Source: an uncultured Bacilli bacterium (lineage in GTDB: Bacteria; Bacillota_I; Bacilli_A; RF39; UBA660). From it: a stretch of 35,753 nt of DNA. The notes beneath the pieces are model-generated. The model saw only the letters and a list, made by a program, of their open reading frames with translations, did no database searches and was not told where the DNA came from. The position numbers and the translations under genes are program-made. Shown piece after piece: positions 15,792-22,317 of this stretch (position 1 is its first letter; every line of letters starts with the position of its first letter). The stretch is taken from assembly GCA_934149325.1 (NCBI GenBank), contig CAKPEJ010000013.1, positions 1-35,753 of the forward strand, written 5' to 3'.

Positions 15792-16079
15792 TTATATAAT
15801 AAAAATTAAACATGTGAAAATCATTATGATAAGTGTTAAAATTATTATATTACTATATCCTGAATTAGAATTATTTCTTGTTGTCATATTTGATAGATAA
15901 TTATAAATTAACTCTTGTCTTTTATCCAAATCATCTATCTTTAGTATTTCCTCTAATTCATTAAGCTCATTTTCTTTTGCGTAATTAATTATACTTTCTG
16001 TCAGTGAAGTAATATCATTTTCTTCACTTAATTCATTTAAATAAATTTGTAACCTTTTACTCAGTTCTCCCGTGTCCAT
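15792..16079 (-). CDS. Small tail-anchored membrane protein, unknown function
   Basis: A 95-aa protein with a soluble, helical, acidic N-terminal part (LSKRLQIYLNELSEENDITS, ELNELEEILKIDDLDKRQEL). After a short Asn/Ser linker, a hydrophobic C-terminal helix (about 76–95) ends the protein, as in tail-anchored proteins. ATGGAGG precedes the ATG at 16079. I recognise no family. It is the first gene of a short operon with the ASCH protein. Confidence 0.7.
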   Translation of the reverse strand: MDTGELSKRLQIYLNELSEENDITSLTESIINYAKENELNELEEILKIDDLDKRQELIYNYLSNMTTRNNSNSGYSNIIILTLIIMIFTCLIFII

Positions 16080-16122
16080 ATATCCTCCATATTACTTAGT
16101 CATTATATCATAATTTATGCGA

Positions 16123-16151
16123 TTGATAAATATTAAATTATAATATATAAT
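16123..16151 (+). promoter_or_regulatory. Candidate promoter of the RNHCP gene
   Basis: TTGATA (16123–16128) and TATAAT (16146–16151) are 17 bp apart. The predicted transcript would start close to the ribosome binding site (AAGAGG), giving a very short leader. Confidence 0.5.
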
Positions 16152-16169
16152 TGTTTTTAAGAGGTAATT

Positions 16170-16481
16170 ATGAAAAAATTTAATATGATTGATGAAAATT
16201 TTGTTTGTGAAAACTGTAATAAAGAAGTTTTAAAAGCTGGTTATACTGCAAGAGATCATTGTAACTATTGTATTTATTCTAAACATGTTGATATTAATCC
16301 TGGTGATAGATTAAATAAATGCAAAGGTTTATTAAAACCTATTGGTATTGAAAAATTTAAAGATACTTATAAAATAATTTATAAATGTGAAAAATGTGGT
16401 GAACTTCATAAAAATATTATGGCTAAAGATGATAATTTTGATTTAATTATTGAATTATCAAAAATAAATCCCCAAATATGA
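16170..16481 (+). CDS. RNHCP domain zinc protein
   Basis: A 103-aa protein with CxxC pairs at FVCENCNKE and YKCEKCGEL. A central ARDHCNYCIYSKHVDINPGDR matches the RNHCP motif (RNHCP.CL.S.HVD..PGDR) with Arg-Asp-His-Cys in place of Arg-Asn-His-Cys. The cysteines and histidines should bind zinc. The cellular role of RNHCP proteins is not established. The gene is monocistronic on the plus strand and ends in a terminator that covers its stop codon. Confidence 0.85.
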   Translation: MKKFNMIDENFVCENCNKEVLKAGYTARDHCNYCIYSKHVDINPGDRLNKCKGLLKPIGIEKFKDTYKIIYKCEKCGELHKNIMAKDDNFDLIIELSKINPQI

Positions 16482-16492
16482 GGATTTTTTTT
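16466..16492. terminator. Terminator between RNHCP and spoVAEB genes
   Basis: AAATCC (16466–16471) pairs with GGATTT (16482–16487) and T residues follow on the plus strand. Read from the other side, the same hairpin is followed by a TATTTTT tract, so weak termination of the spoVA operon is possible too. Confidence 0.6.
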
Positions 16493-16841
16493 AATCTCTT
16501 GCTTTAAATATTAATGAGAAAATAAAAGCAAATATTATTGTTGCTGTTATACCTGTTGCTGTTAAAGAAAACATTCCTGTAAATAGACCTAATATTCCAT
16601 CAGTTGCTGCCTTTGCAAGAGCTCCATGGATTAATAAATGACCAAAACTTGTTATACAAACTATTGCACCTGCACCAAAATGATCTACAAAGAAATCATA
16701 TATACTAAAGATATCTAAGAAAGCACCTATTGAAACAAATAATGCTGTTATGTGTCCTGGTAATAATTTAGTATTATCTAAAATTAATTGCGCTATTAAA
16801 CATACAAATCCAGCAAACAAAAATGAATAGACATATATCAT
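16491..16841 (-). CDS. spoVAEB: Stage V sporulation protein AE (SpoVAEb type)
   Basis: A 116-aa membrane protein, the same length as B. subtilis SpoVAEb, with hydrophobic segments near residues 4–20, 30–48, 55–75 and 88–112. The segment LLPGHITALFVSIGAFLDIF is typical of the family. SpoVA proteins form the inner-membrane channel through which Ca-dipicolinate enters the developing spore and leaves at germination. The ATG overlaps the spoVAD stop as TAATG. Only spoVAC, spoVAD and spoVAEB are here, the core set also found in clostridia. Confidence 0.92.
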   Translation of the reverse strand: MIYVYSFLFAGFVCLIAQLILDNTKLLPGHITALFVSIGAFLDIFSIYDFFVDHFGAGAIVCITSFGHLLIHGALAKAATDGILGLFTGMFSLTATGITATIIFAFIFSLIFKARD

Positions 16842-17833
16842 TATTCAACAACCTCCAAACTTATAGCATGACTAACACTTGGTATAGACATCTTTTGATT
16901 AAATGTTGTAGGACTCATTAAAGCTCCTGTTGCAATTAAAAGAACTTTCTTTAATTTCTTTTCTTTCATTTTAGGAATAATGTCTGAATAAACTACTAAA
17001 GGAAGGCATGATGGTCCAGATCCTCCAGCATATACTCCATCATTATTCAAATTATATATTTTAGTTGCAGAATCATCATAATTATCTAAAATATCAAGAT
17101 TGTATTCTTTCTTACAATAAGCTTTAAATAAATCTTTTCCATAAACACCAAGATCACCTGTTAAAATTTTATCATAGTAATCCATACTTCTATTTGTATC
17201 TTTTAAATGTTTATTTAATGTAAAAGCAGCACTTGGAGTCATTGCACTTCCCATATCAGTTATATCTTTTACACCCATATCTATTACATTACCTATAGTT
17301 GCTGACTCTACCCTTATATTTGTTTTTTCTCCTTGTAATAATATAGATGTTGCTCCTGTTACTGTAAATGTAGTTGTTTTAGGTTTTGGTGCACCATATT
17401 CAACAGGATTTCTAAATTGTCTTTCAGCAGTCATATTGTGTGATGATGTTGTGCATATTGCATTTTTAAATTTATTTGAATCAATAAATGTACTTGCAAT
17501 AAGTATACTTTCACACATAGAAGCACAAGCATTATAAAGACCCAAATATGAAATATCTAATTTAGATGCTACATAGTTTGATACTGTAACTTGGTTCATT
17601 AAATCAGATGAAAGCATACAATTTATATCAGTTGGATTCTTGCCTGTTTTACTTAATAATATATCAATAGATTCCTTTAACTCTTTCATTTCACATAATT
17701 CAAATGTTTTTTCACCATCATAGAAATCATAAAATTCCTTATCAAATTTTCCACTTAATGGACCTTCTATAACATATGGTCCAGCTACTGTACTTACATC
17801 ATTTACATATACATTCTTAAATTTTATTGTCAT
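16841..17833 (-). CDS. spoVAD: Stage V sporulation protein AD
   Basis: A 330-aa thiolase/KAS III-like fold protein, close to the usual 338 aa. Recognisable parts are VAGPYVIEGPLSGKFD near the start, SYLGLYNACASMCESILIAS at the place of the thiolase active-site loop, and GASGPS-like GGSGPSCLPLVVYSDII near residue 255. SpoVAD binds dipicolinic acid and is the soluble partner of the SpoVA channel on the inner spore membrane. GGAGGATAGGAATT precedes ATG 17833. The gap to spoVAC is 5 bp. Confidence 0.95.
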   Translation of the reverse strand: MTIKFKNVYVNDVSTVAGPYVIEGPLSGKFDKEFYDFYDGEKTFELCEMKELKESIDILLSKTGKNPTDINCMLSSDLMNQVTVSNYVASKLDISYLGLYNACASMCESILIASTFIDSNKFKNAICTTSSHNMTAERQFRNPVEYGAPKPKTTTFTVTGATSILLQGEKTNIRVESATIGNVIDMGVKDITDMGSAMTPSAAFTLNKHLKDTNRSMDYYDKILTGDLGVYGKDLFKAYCKKEYNLDILDNYDDSATKIYNLNNDGVYAGGSGPSCLPLVVYSDIIPKMKEKKLKKVLLIATGALMSPTTFNQKMSIPSVSHAISLEVVE

Positions 17834-17838
17834 AATTC

Positions 17839-18279
17839 CTATCCTCCAAAAAATAAATATCTAATTATACCAAAAACGTATGCAGATACTACACCATATA
17901 AAATTACACTTCCAGATAATTTAAATATATTTGATCCTATTCCAAATACTAATCCTTCATGTTTATAATCAATCGCACTACTTGTAGTTGCATGCGCAAA
18001 TCCTGTTATTGGAACAAACAAACCTGCTCCTGCTTTCATAACCCAAGTATCGAAAAAACCTATTGCTGTAAATAAACATGCTAAAAATATAAGTGTAACC
18101 ATCATATAACTTGTTGCTGAATTATAACTTAAATTACCTATTTTCATATATAATTCTACTAAAAATTGTCCAATAACGCCTACAAGTCCACCAATTACAA
18201 AGGCAATTACTGCCTTTTTTAATTTGTTTTCCTTCGGAGAATATTGTTCTGTTAATTTTTTATATTCTTCCTTTGTCAT
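17839..18279 (-). CDS. spoVAC: Stage V sporulation protein AC
   Basis: A 146-aa membrane protein (B. subtilis SpoVAC is 150 aa). A soluble start (MTKEEYKKLTEQYSPKENK) is followed by hydrophobic segments and the family stretch GLFVPITGFAHATTSSAIDYK. SpoVAC is described as a mechanosensitive channel component of the SpoVA complex. The start is ATG 18279 with GGTGAT upstream. A longer reading from TTG 18324 has no ribosome binding site and starts in the sigF terminator, so it is rejected. A SigG-like promoter lies just upstream. Confidence 0.95.
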   Translation of the reverse strand: MTKEEYKKLTEQYSPKENKLKKAVIAFVIGGLVGVIGQFLVELYMKIGNLSYNSATSYMMVTLIFLACLFTAIGFFDTWVMKAGAGLFVPITGFAHATTSSAIDYKHEGLVFGIGSNIFKLSGSVILYGVVSAYVFGIIRYLFFGG

Positions 18280-18293
18280 TTTATCACCATTTG

Positions 18294-18323
18294 TATTATT
18301 GACTAAAAAATTTATTTTATTCA
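18294..18323 (-). promoter_or_regulatory. Candidate SigG promoter of the spoVA operon
   Basis: On the minus strand TGAATA (18323–18318) matches the SigG -35. AATAATA (18300–18294), 17 bp further, matches five of seven bases of the SigG -10 (CATACTA). spoVA is SigG-dependent in B. subtilis. The leader would be very short (about 10 nt), which is a caution. Confidence 0.45.
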
Positions 18324-18355
18324 AAAAAAGATAAACTTATGCACATAGTTTATCT
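18323..18355 (-). terminator. Intrinsic terminator between sigF and spoVAC
   Basis: A perfect 9-bp stem (AGATAAACT 18329–18337 with AGTTTATCT 18347–18355) is followed on the minus strand by seven T (18329–18323). The sigF stop codon (18337–18339) lies inside it. It separates the sigF transcript from spoVA. Confidence 0.85.
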
Positions 18356-19002
18356 GATAAATCATCTAAAATTTTTCTTTCTAATCTATAAACTTTTACT
18401 TGACTAATATTTTTTTCTTTTGCAATTTCTGTTTGTGATTTTCCTTCATAATATCTTTGATATATTAACATTTGATCTTCTTTATTTAAATTACGTAATG
18501 CATCTTTTAAACTTATTAGATCTTCTTTTGATAAATTATTTTCATCTTTAATTGTATCCATAAGAGTTAAATCTTTATCATCACTACTAATAACACTATC
18601 TAAGCTTTCAACACCACTACATAATTTCATTACTTCGTTTATTTTACTAACACTTACATTTAATAATTCACTTATTTCTTCATCTGTAATATATCTTCCA
18701 CATGTTAAATACATTTGATTTTTTAAACTAATTATTTTTTTATATAATTTTATAATATCTCTACTTAGTTTTACTCCTTTATCTTCTCTAATATATTTTA
18801 ATATTTCACCTAAAATATATTTGTACGCAAATGTAGAAAATTTAACATTTCTTTCATTATCATACATTTCACTAGCTCTTATAACTGCCATCATTCCTAC
18901 TTGATATAAATCTTCTTTATTATAATTACTCGCATACTTGTTAACAATGGAAAAAACTAAATTTTTATTTAATTCTAAAAATTCATTATCTACTTTAATC
19001 AT
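18337..19002 (-). CDS. sigF: Sporulation sigma factor, probable SigF
   Basis: A 221-aa sigma-70-family protein. Region 2 is visible as KEDLYQVGMMAVIRASEMYD and VKFSTFAYKYILGEILKYIRED, region 3 as TDEEISELLNVSVSKINEV, and region 4 as KSQTEIAKEKNISQVKVYRLERKIL. It is a SigF/SigG-type sigma, shorter than B. subtilis SigF (255 aa). The SigF choice rests on gene order: dacF and spoIIAA upstream, spoVA downstream. SigF directs the first forespore transcription after asymmetric division. Its ATG overlaps the spoIIAA stop as ATGA, and the usual intervening spoIIAB gene is missing. SigG cannot be fully excluded. Confidence 0.85.
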   Translation of the reverse strand: MIKVDNEFLELNKNLVFSIVNKYASNYNKEDLYQVGMMAVIRASEMYDNERNVKFSTFAYKYILGEILKYIREDKGVKLSRDIIKLYKKIISLKNQMYLTCGRYITDEEISELLNVSVSKINEVMKLCSGVESLDSVISSDDKDLTLMDTIKDENNLSKEDLISLKDALRNLNKEDQMLIYQRYYEGKSQTEIAKEKNISQVKVYRLERKILDDLSDKLCA

Positions 19003-19334
19003 GCTCTTATCATTCTTAAAGCTGATAATTCATCAGTAGCATTTTCACAATAATCTAATATATGCATATCATTTACAATATTAAAATTATCATTTATGCC
19101 ACATATAATCATTTTTCCATTGTTGATTTTTATAAGTTCATTACATTTTTCAAATAAATCTATTTTTTCTTTTATTTTTAAATTATCAATATTAAATACC
19201 AAATACTTAATTCCACCTTCTTTTATTATGTTAGTAATATTTGATTTAATATTAATAGAATTAACACTATTTATATTACCTGATAATCTTATAAATAATA
19301 CTCCTTTACTAAATTCAACATTCACATCTAGCAT
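18999..19334 (-). CDS. SpoIIAA-like STAS protein lacking the phosphorylation site
   Basis: A 111-aa STAS-domain protein that can be laid against B. subtilis SpoIIAA over most of its length: VLFIRLSGNIN with 'VLCIRLTGEL', GGIKYLVFNIDNL with 'DDIRHIVLNLEDL', NGKMIICGIND with 'GGEMVVCAIS'. In SpoIIAA the phosphorylated Ser58 is in MDSSGLG. Here that place reads KEKIDLF (residues 55–61), so Ser58 is replaced by Lys57 and the adjacent Ser by Ile58. SpoIIAA normally frees SigF by binding the anti-sigma factor SpoIIAB. No spoIIAB lies beside it here. It is best called SpoIIAA-derived, with its present role open. GGGAGATG precedes ATG 19334. Confidence 0.8.
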   Translation of the reverse strand: MLDVNVEFSKGVLFIRLSGNINSVNSINIKSNITNIIKEGGIKYLVFNIDNLKIKEKIDLFEKCNELIKINNGKMIICGINDNFNIVNDMHILDYCENATDELSALRMIRA

Positions 19335-19391
19335 ACTTTCATCTCCCTTTTTACGTATTTATTAAATCACTAGAAAAGACTTTTTTAAATA

Positions 19392-19404
19392 GAAACGACA
19401 AAAG
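19392..19404 (-). promoter_or_regulatory. Candidate Spo0A box upstream of the spoIIAA homologue
   Basis: On the minus strand CTTTTGTCGTTTC carries TTTTGTCG, close to the Spo0A box (TTTTGTCRAA). About 25 bp downstream is TGATTTAAT (19369–19361), an extended -10-like element. Spo0A~P activates the spoIIA operon in B. subtilis. I see no clear SigH promoter. Confidence 0.4.
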
Positions 19405-19435
19405 ATTACAAAAATAGTATATTTTTTTAAAAATA

Positions 19436-19444
19436 TGATATAAT
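19436..19444 (+). promoter_or_regulatory. Extended -10 promoter of the DUF1307-like lipoprotein
   Basis: TGATATAAT is a complete extended -10, 20 bp before the ATG at 19465. AGAAAGGAG stands before the start. No -35 is evident. Confidence 0.6.
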
Positions 19445-19464
19445 TTTTTTAGAAAGGAGTCATT

Positions 19465-19932
19465 ATGAAAAAGAAAGTTTTAATAGGGTTTATGATGGTA
19501 ACATCTCTTTTCTTAACTGGTTGTACTTCTGGTAAAGAAACTGTTACTAAATGTGAATTAAATAATAATTCATCAAGTGTATATAGCATTAAAGCAACTT
19601 ATAATATTTATTCAAAAAACAATATAGTTACTAAAGTTGTTACAAAAGAAGAAGCAACATCTGAAAATAAAGATGTATTAGATACTTTAGAAAGTACTTT
19701 AAATTCAACATACAAAAAAGCTAGTAAATCATATGGTGGTTATAAATATGATGTAAAAAGAGATGATAATAAAGTAACTTCAAATGTAACTATTGATTAT
19801 ACTAAAATGGATATGAATAAATTCATTAAAGAAAATACTGCATTAAAATCATATGCTAATAAAAATAATAAGCTTACAAAAGAAGGCGTAAAAAATATAT
19901 ATACATCAATGGGTGCAACTTGTGAAAAATAA
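19465..19932 (+). CDS. Lipoprotein, YehR/DUF1307-like
   Basis: A 155-aa lipoprotein with signal peptide and lipobox LTGC (Cys at residue 20). The mature part starts TSGKETVTKCELNN and alternates strands and helices: SIKATYNIYSKNNIVTKVVT, NVTIDYTKMDMNKFI, TKEGVKNIYTSMGATCEK. The pattern resembles DUF1307 (YehR) lipoproteins, whose function is unknown. The two extra Cys (29 and 153) could pair. It stands on the plus strand between dacF and spoIIAA, breaking the B. subtilis order. Confidence 0.7.
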   Translation: MKKKVLIGFMMVTSLFLTGCTSGKETVTKCELNNNSSSVYSIKATYNIYSKNNIVTKVVTKEEATSENKDVLDTLESTLNSTYKKASKSYGGYKYDVKRDDNKVTSNVTIDYTKMDMNKFIKENTALKSYANKNNKLTKEGVKNIYTSMGATCEK

Positions 19933-19955
19933 AAAACTTCAAACGAAGTTTTTTT
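19931..19955. terminator. Bidirectional terminator between the lipoprotein and dacF
   Basis: A 10-bp stem AAAAAACTTC/GAAGTTTTTT with loop AAAC, overlapping the lipoprotein stop and lying 5 bp from the dacF stop. A and T runs on both sides allow both directions. Confidence 0.9.
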
Positions 19956-19959
19956 ATTT

Positions 19960-21108
19960 TTACATTATATATTTTGATGTAAATAATTCACCTAAAGATT
20001 TTATATATAAATCTAAAATATTAGCCTTTTTTACATCTTTATCCACAGTAATATCTATATTATATAGTTTTTTTCCATTTTCATATACATACATCTTTCC
20101 TATTTTTTCACCTTTTTTTATTGGAAGTTTTTCTCTTGTTACTTTTACTTTATAACTAACTTTTCTTTTTGGATCACCCTTTTTATTTAAAACATTAACA
20201 GATGAAGATGGAACTATATTTACATTAGATAATTTCATTTTAGAATTTTCATATTTTCCAAGTTTTGTTTTATTTGTTACAAGACTTGAAACATTATATA
20301 AATTAAAACCATAATCAAGTAATTTTGTCATTTCTTCATTTCTAATTGAACTTGTTTCTTCTCCCATTACTACTCCAATAAGTCTCATATCGCCTCTTTT
20401 AGCTGTTGCAGTTAAACAGTATCCTGCTTCTTTTGTATAACCTGTTTTTAATCCATCCATACCATCATATGTTTTAATTAATCTATTTGTATTTACAAGC
20501 CAAAATTTTTTATCAGTATCTTGTCTTAAATAATCTTCATATATTCCTGAAAAATCTAATATTTTTTTATGTTTAACAAGCTCTCTTGCCATCATAGACA
20601 TATCATATGCTGAACTATAGTGATTAGCAACATCAAGACCAGTTGCATTTTTGAAATTAGTATTTTTAAGTCCTAATTTTTTTACATTTTCATTCATTCT
20701 GAATACAAATGCTTCTTCACTACCTGATATTCTTTCAGCTAGCGCAACTACTGCGTCATTCGCAGATGCCATACATATTCCTTTTACTAAATCTTTTACA
20801 CTCATCTTTTCACCTTCTTCAAGGTATATTTGACTACCTCCCATAGAAGATGCATTTTTACTTACTGTAATTTCTTCATTCCATTTTAAATTTCCTTTTT
20901 CTATTTCTTCCATTATTATAATTAAACTCATTATTTTTGTCATAGAAGCTGGCGCAAACTTTTCATCTTTTTTAGATTCATAAATTATTTCACCAGTTGT
21001 GGCTTCTATAAGAATTGAACTTTTTGCAGATTCCGCAAGTTTTACTTCAGCATTTACATTTGGTATAAAAATAAATGCTAATAAAATAATTAATATAAAT
21101 TTTTTCAT
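19960..21108 (-). CDS. dacF: D-alanyl-D-alanine carboxypeptidase, DacF-like (class S11 PBP)
   Basis: A 382-aa exported penicillin-binding protein. The signal peptide ends near NVNA (residue 20). The active-site motifs are all present: SMTK (Ser55, Lys58), SAN (115–117) and KTG (221–223). A C-terminal beta domain follows, and an amphipathic end (LDLYIKSLGELFTSKYIM) probably anchors it to the membrane. It removes the terminal D-Ala from peptidoglycan stem peptides. The symbol dacF, rather than dacA, rests on its place upstream of the spoIIAA–sigF genes, as in B. subtilis; dacA cannot be ruled out. Confidence 0.85.
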   Translation of the reverse strand: MKKFILIILLAFIFIPNVNAEVKLAESAKSSILIEATTGEIIYESKKDEKFAPASMTKIMSLIIIMEEIEKGNLKWNEEITVSKNASSMGGSQIYLEEGEKMSVKDLVKGICMASANDAVVALAERISGSEEAFVFRMNENVKKLGLKNTNFKNATGLDVANHYSSAYDMSMMARELVKHKKILDFSGIYEDYLRQDTDKKFWLVNTNRLIKTYDGMDGLKTGYTKEAGYCLTATAKRGDMRLIGVVMGEETSSIRNEEMTKLLDYGFNLYNVSSLVTNKTKLGKYENSKMKLSNVNIVPSSSVNVLNKKGDPKRKVSYKVKVTREKLPIKKGEKIGKMYVYENGKKLYNIDITVDKDVKKANILDLYIKSLGELFTSKYIM

Positions 21109-21169
21109 ATTACACCTCTACTAAAAGTTATGAAAAAGAATAATAGTTTATGTATTAATTTTAAAAATG

Positions 21170-21178
21170 TGCTATAAT
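21170..21178 (+). promoter_or_regulatory. Extended -10 promoter of the VanY-like gene
   Basis: TGCTATAAT at 21170–21178 is an extended -10, 27 bp before the chosen ATG at 21206. No strong -35 is visible. Confidence 0.6.
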
Positions 21179-21205
21179 GTTGATAATAAGGAAGGATTAA
21201 GTAGT

Positions 21206-22300
21206 ATGAGTAAAAAGAAAAAGCCTAATTATGCTCTTCGAAGGAAGATGGCAAAAATAATTTTAGTTTTAATTGTTTTAATACCTATAATTATAATTAA
21301 CAGAGTTAAAATATTAAATTTAACGTTTTATATTCCAAATATGAAGTATTCAGATATAATTGATGCTTTATTTGATATTAACTATAATAAAGATGAAGCA
21401 AAAATTTTATTAAACAAACTAAAAAAAGAAAATAAAACTAATGATAAAACCGCAGATTATATATTAAAACTTGATAGTAAGGGTTACAATAAAAATACAA
21501 TAAATTACGTTTTGGAAAATTTATCAAATAAAGAAATAACTGAACTTTTAAGTGAAAAATATAGTAAAGATTTTGAAAAATATATAACATTAGATTTATT
21601 TGATTATAAAAAATATGATAGATATGTTAAATTTCAAAACAAAAATAAAAAACTTAGTTTAGATGATGTAGTTACAAGAGTTGAACTTGATCTAGATACA
21701 GATCTTTATGAAAATGCTGTTGAAGAAAAGAATCCAAATTCTGTTACATGTTTAGTTAATAAACATAGATATTTATCAGAAGATTATGAACCTGATGATT
21801 TAGTTAATATGGATGATGATTATGCTAATAATAGAGATAATCAAAAGAAATTAAGAAAAGAAGCCTATGAAATGTTTAAAAAAATGGTTGATGCTGCAAG
21901 AAAAGTAGATATTAATTTTTATGCAGAATCTGCATTTAGAACATATTCTTATCAAGAATATATATATAATGGATATATGAGTGTTTATGGTAGAGAAAAA
22001 ACAGATACATTTGCAGCCCGTCCAGGATTTTCTGAACATCAAACAGGATTATCCGTTGATCTTGCTAATACATGGACTATAAAAGAAGATAGTGATGAAT
22101 ATAAATGGATTAAAAGAAATGCATATAAATATGGATATATAATCAGATATACAAAAGAAAGTAAGGATATAACAGGATTTGATGCTGAATCATGGCATAT
22201 AAGATATGTTGGTAAAAAAGCAGCAAAAATAATAAAACAAGAAGATTTAACACTAGATGAATATTTTGTTAAATATGTAAAATATAGCAAAAAAAAATAA
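21206..22300 (+). CDS. VanY/LdcB-type D,D- or L,D-carboxypeptidase
   Basis: A 364-aa protein with a basic start, one membrane helix (about residues 15–33), a helical linker domain and a C-terminal M15B peptidase domain. The zinc motifs are SEHQTGLSVDL (SxHxxGxAxD) and ESWHIRYVG (ExWHxR), with SAFRTYSYQ upstream. These enzymes trim D-Ala or other residues from peptidoglycan stems outside the membrane. The start is ATG 21206 behind AAGGAAGGA; the in-frame ATG at 21167 lies upstream of or within the -10 region and is rejected. The middle 150 residues have no recognised fold. Confidence 0.88.
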   Translation: MSKKKKPNYALRRKMAKIILVLIVLIPIIIINRVKILNLTFYIPNMKYSDIIDALFDINYNKDEAKILLNKLKKENKTNDKTADYILKLDSKGYNKNTINYVLENLSNKEITELLSEKYSKDFEKYITLDLFDYKKYDRYVKFQNKNKKLSLDDVVTRVELDLDTDLYENAVEEKNPNSVTCLVNKHRYLSEDYEPDDLVNMDDDYANNRDNQKKLRKEAYEMFKKMVDAARKVDINFYAESAFRTYSYQEYIYNGYMSVYGREKTDTFAARPGFSEHQTGLSVDLANTWTIKEDSDEYKWIKRNAYKYGYIIRYTKESKDITGFDAESWHIRYVGKKAAKIIKQEDLTLDEYFVKYVKYSKKK

Positions 22301-22317
22301 TCGTTTGATTATTTTTT
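22292..22317. terminator. Bidirectional terminator between the VanY-like and transporter genes
   Basis: An 11-bp stem (22292–22302 with 22307–22317, AAAAAATAATC/GATTATTTTTT) with a GTTT loop. It covers both stop codons. Confidence 0.9.

Noticed and set aside
19096..19365. Plus-strand reading frame opposite the SpoIIAA homologue, considered as a displaced spoIIAB
   Set aside because: It has no GHKL kinase motifs, no ribosome binding site, and is hydrophobic in the manner of an antisense shadow.
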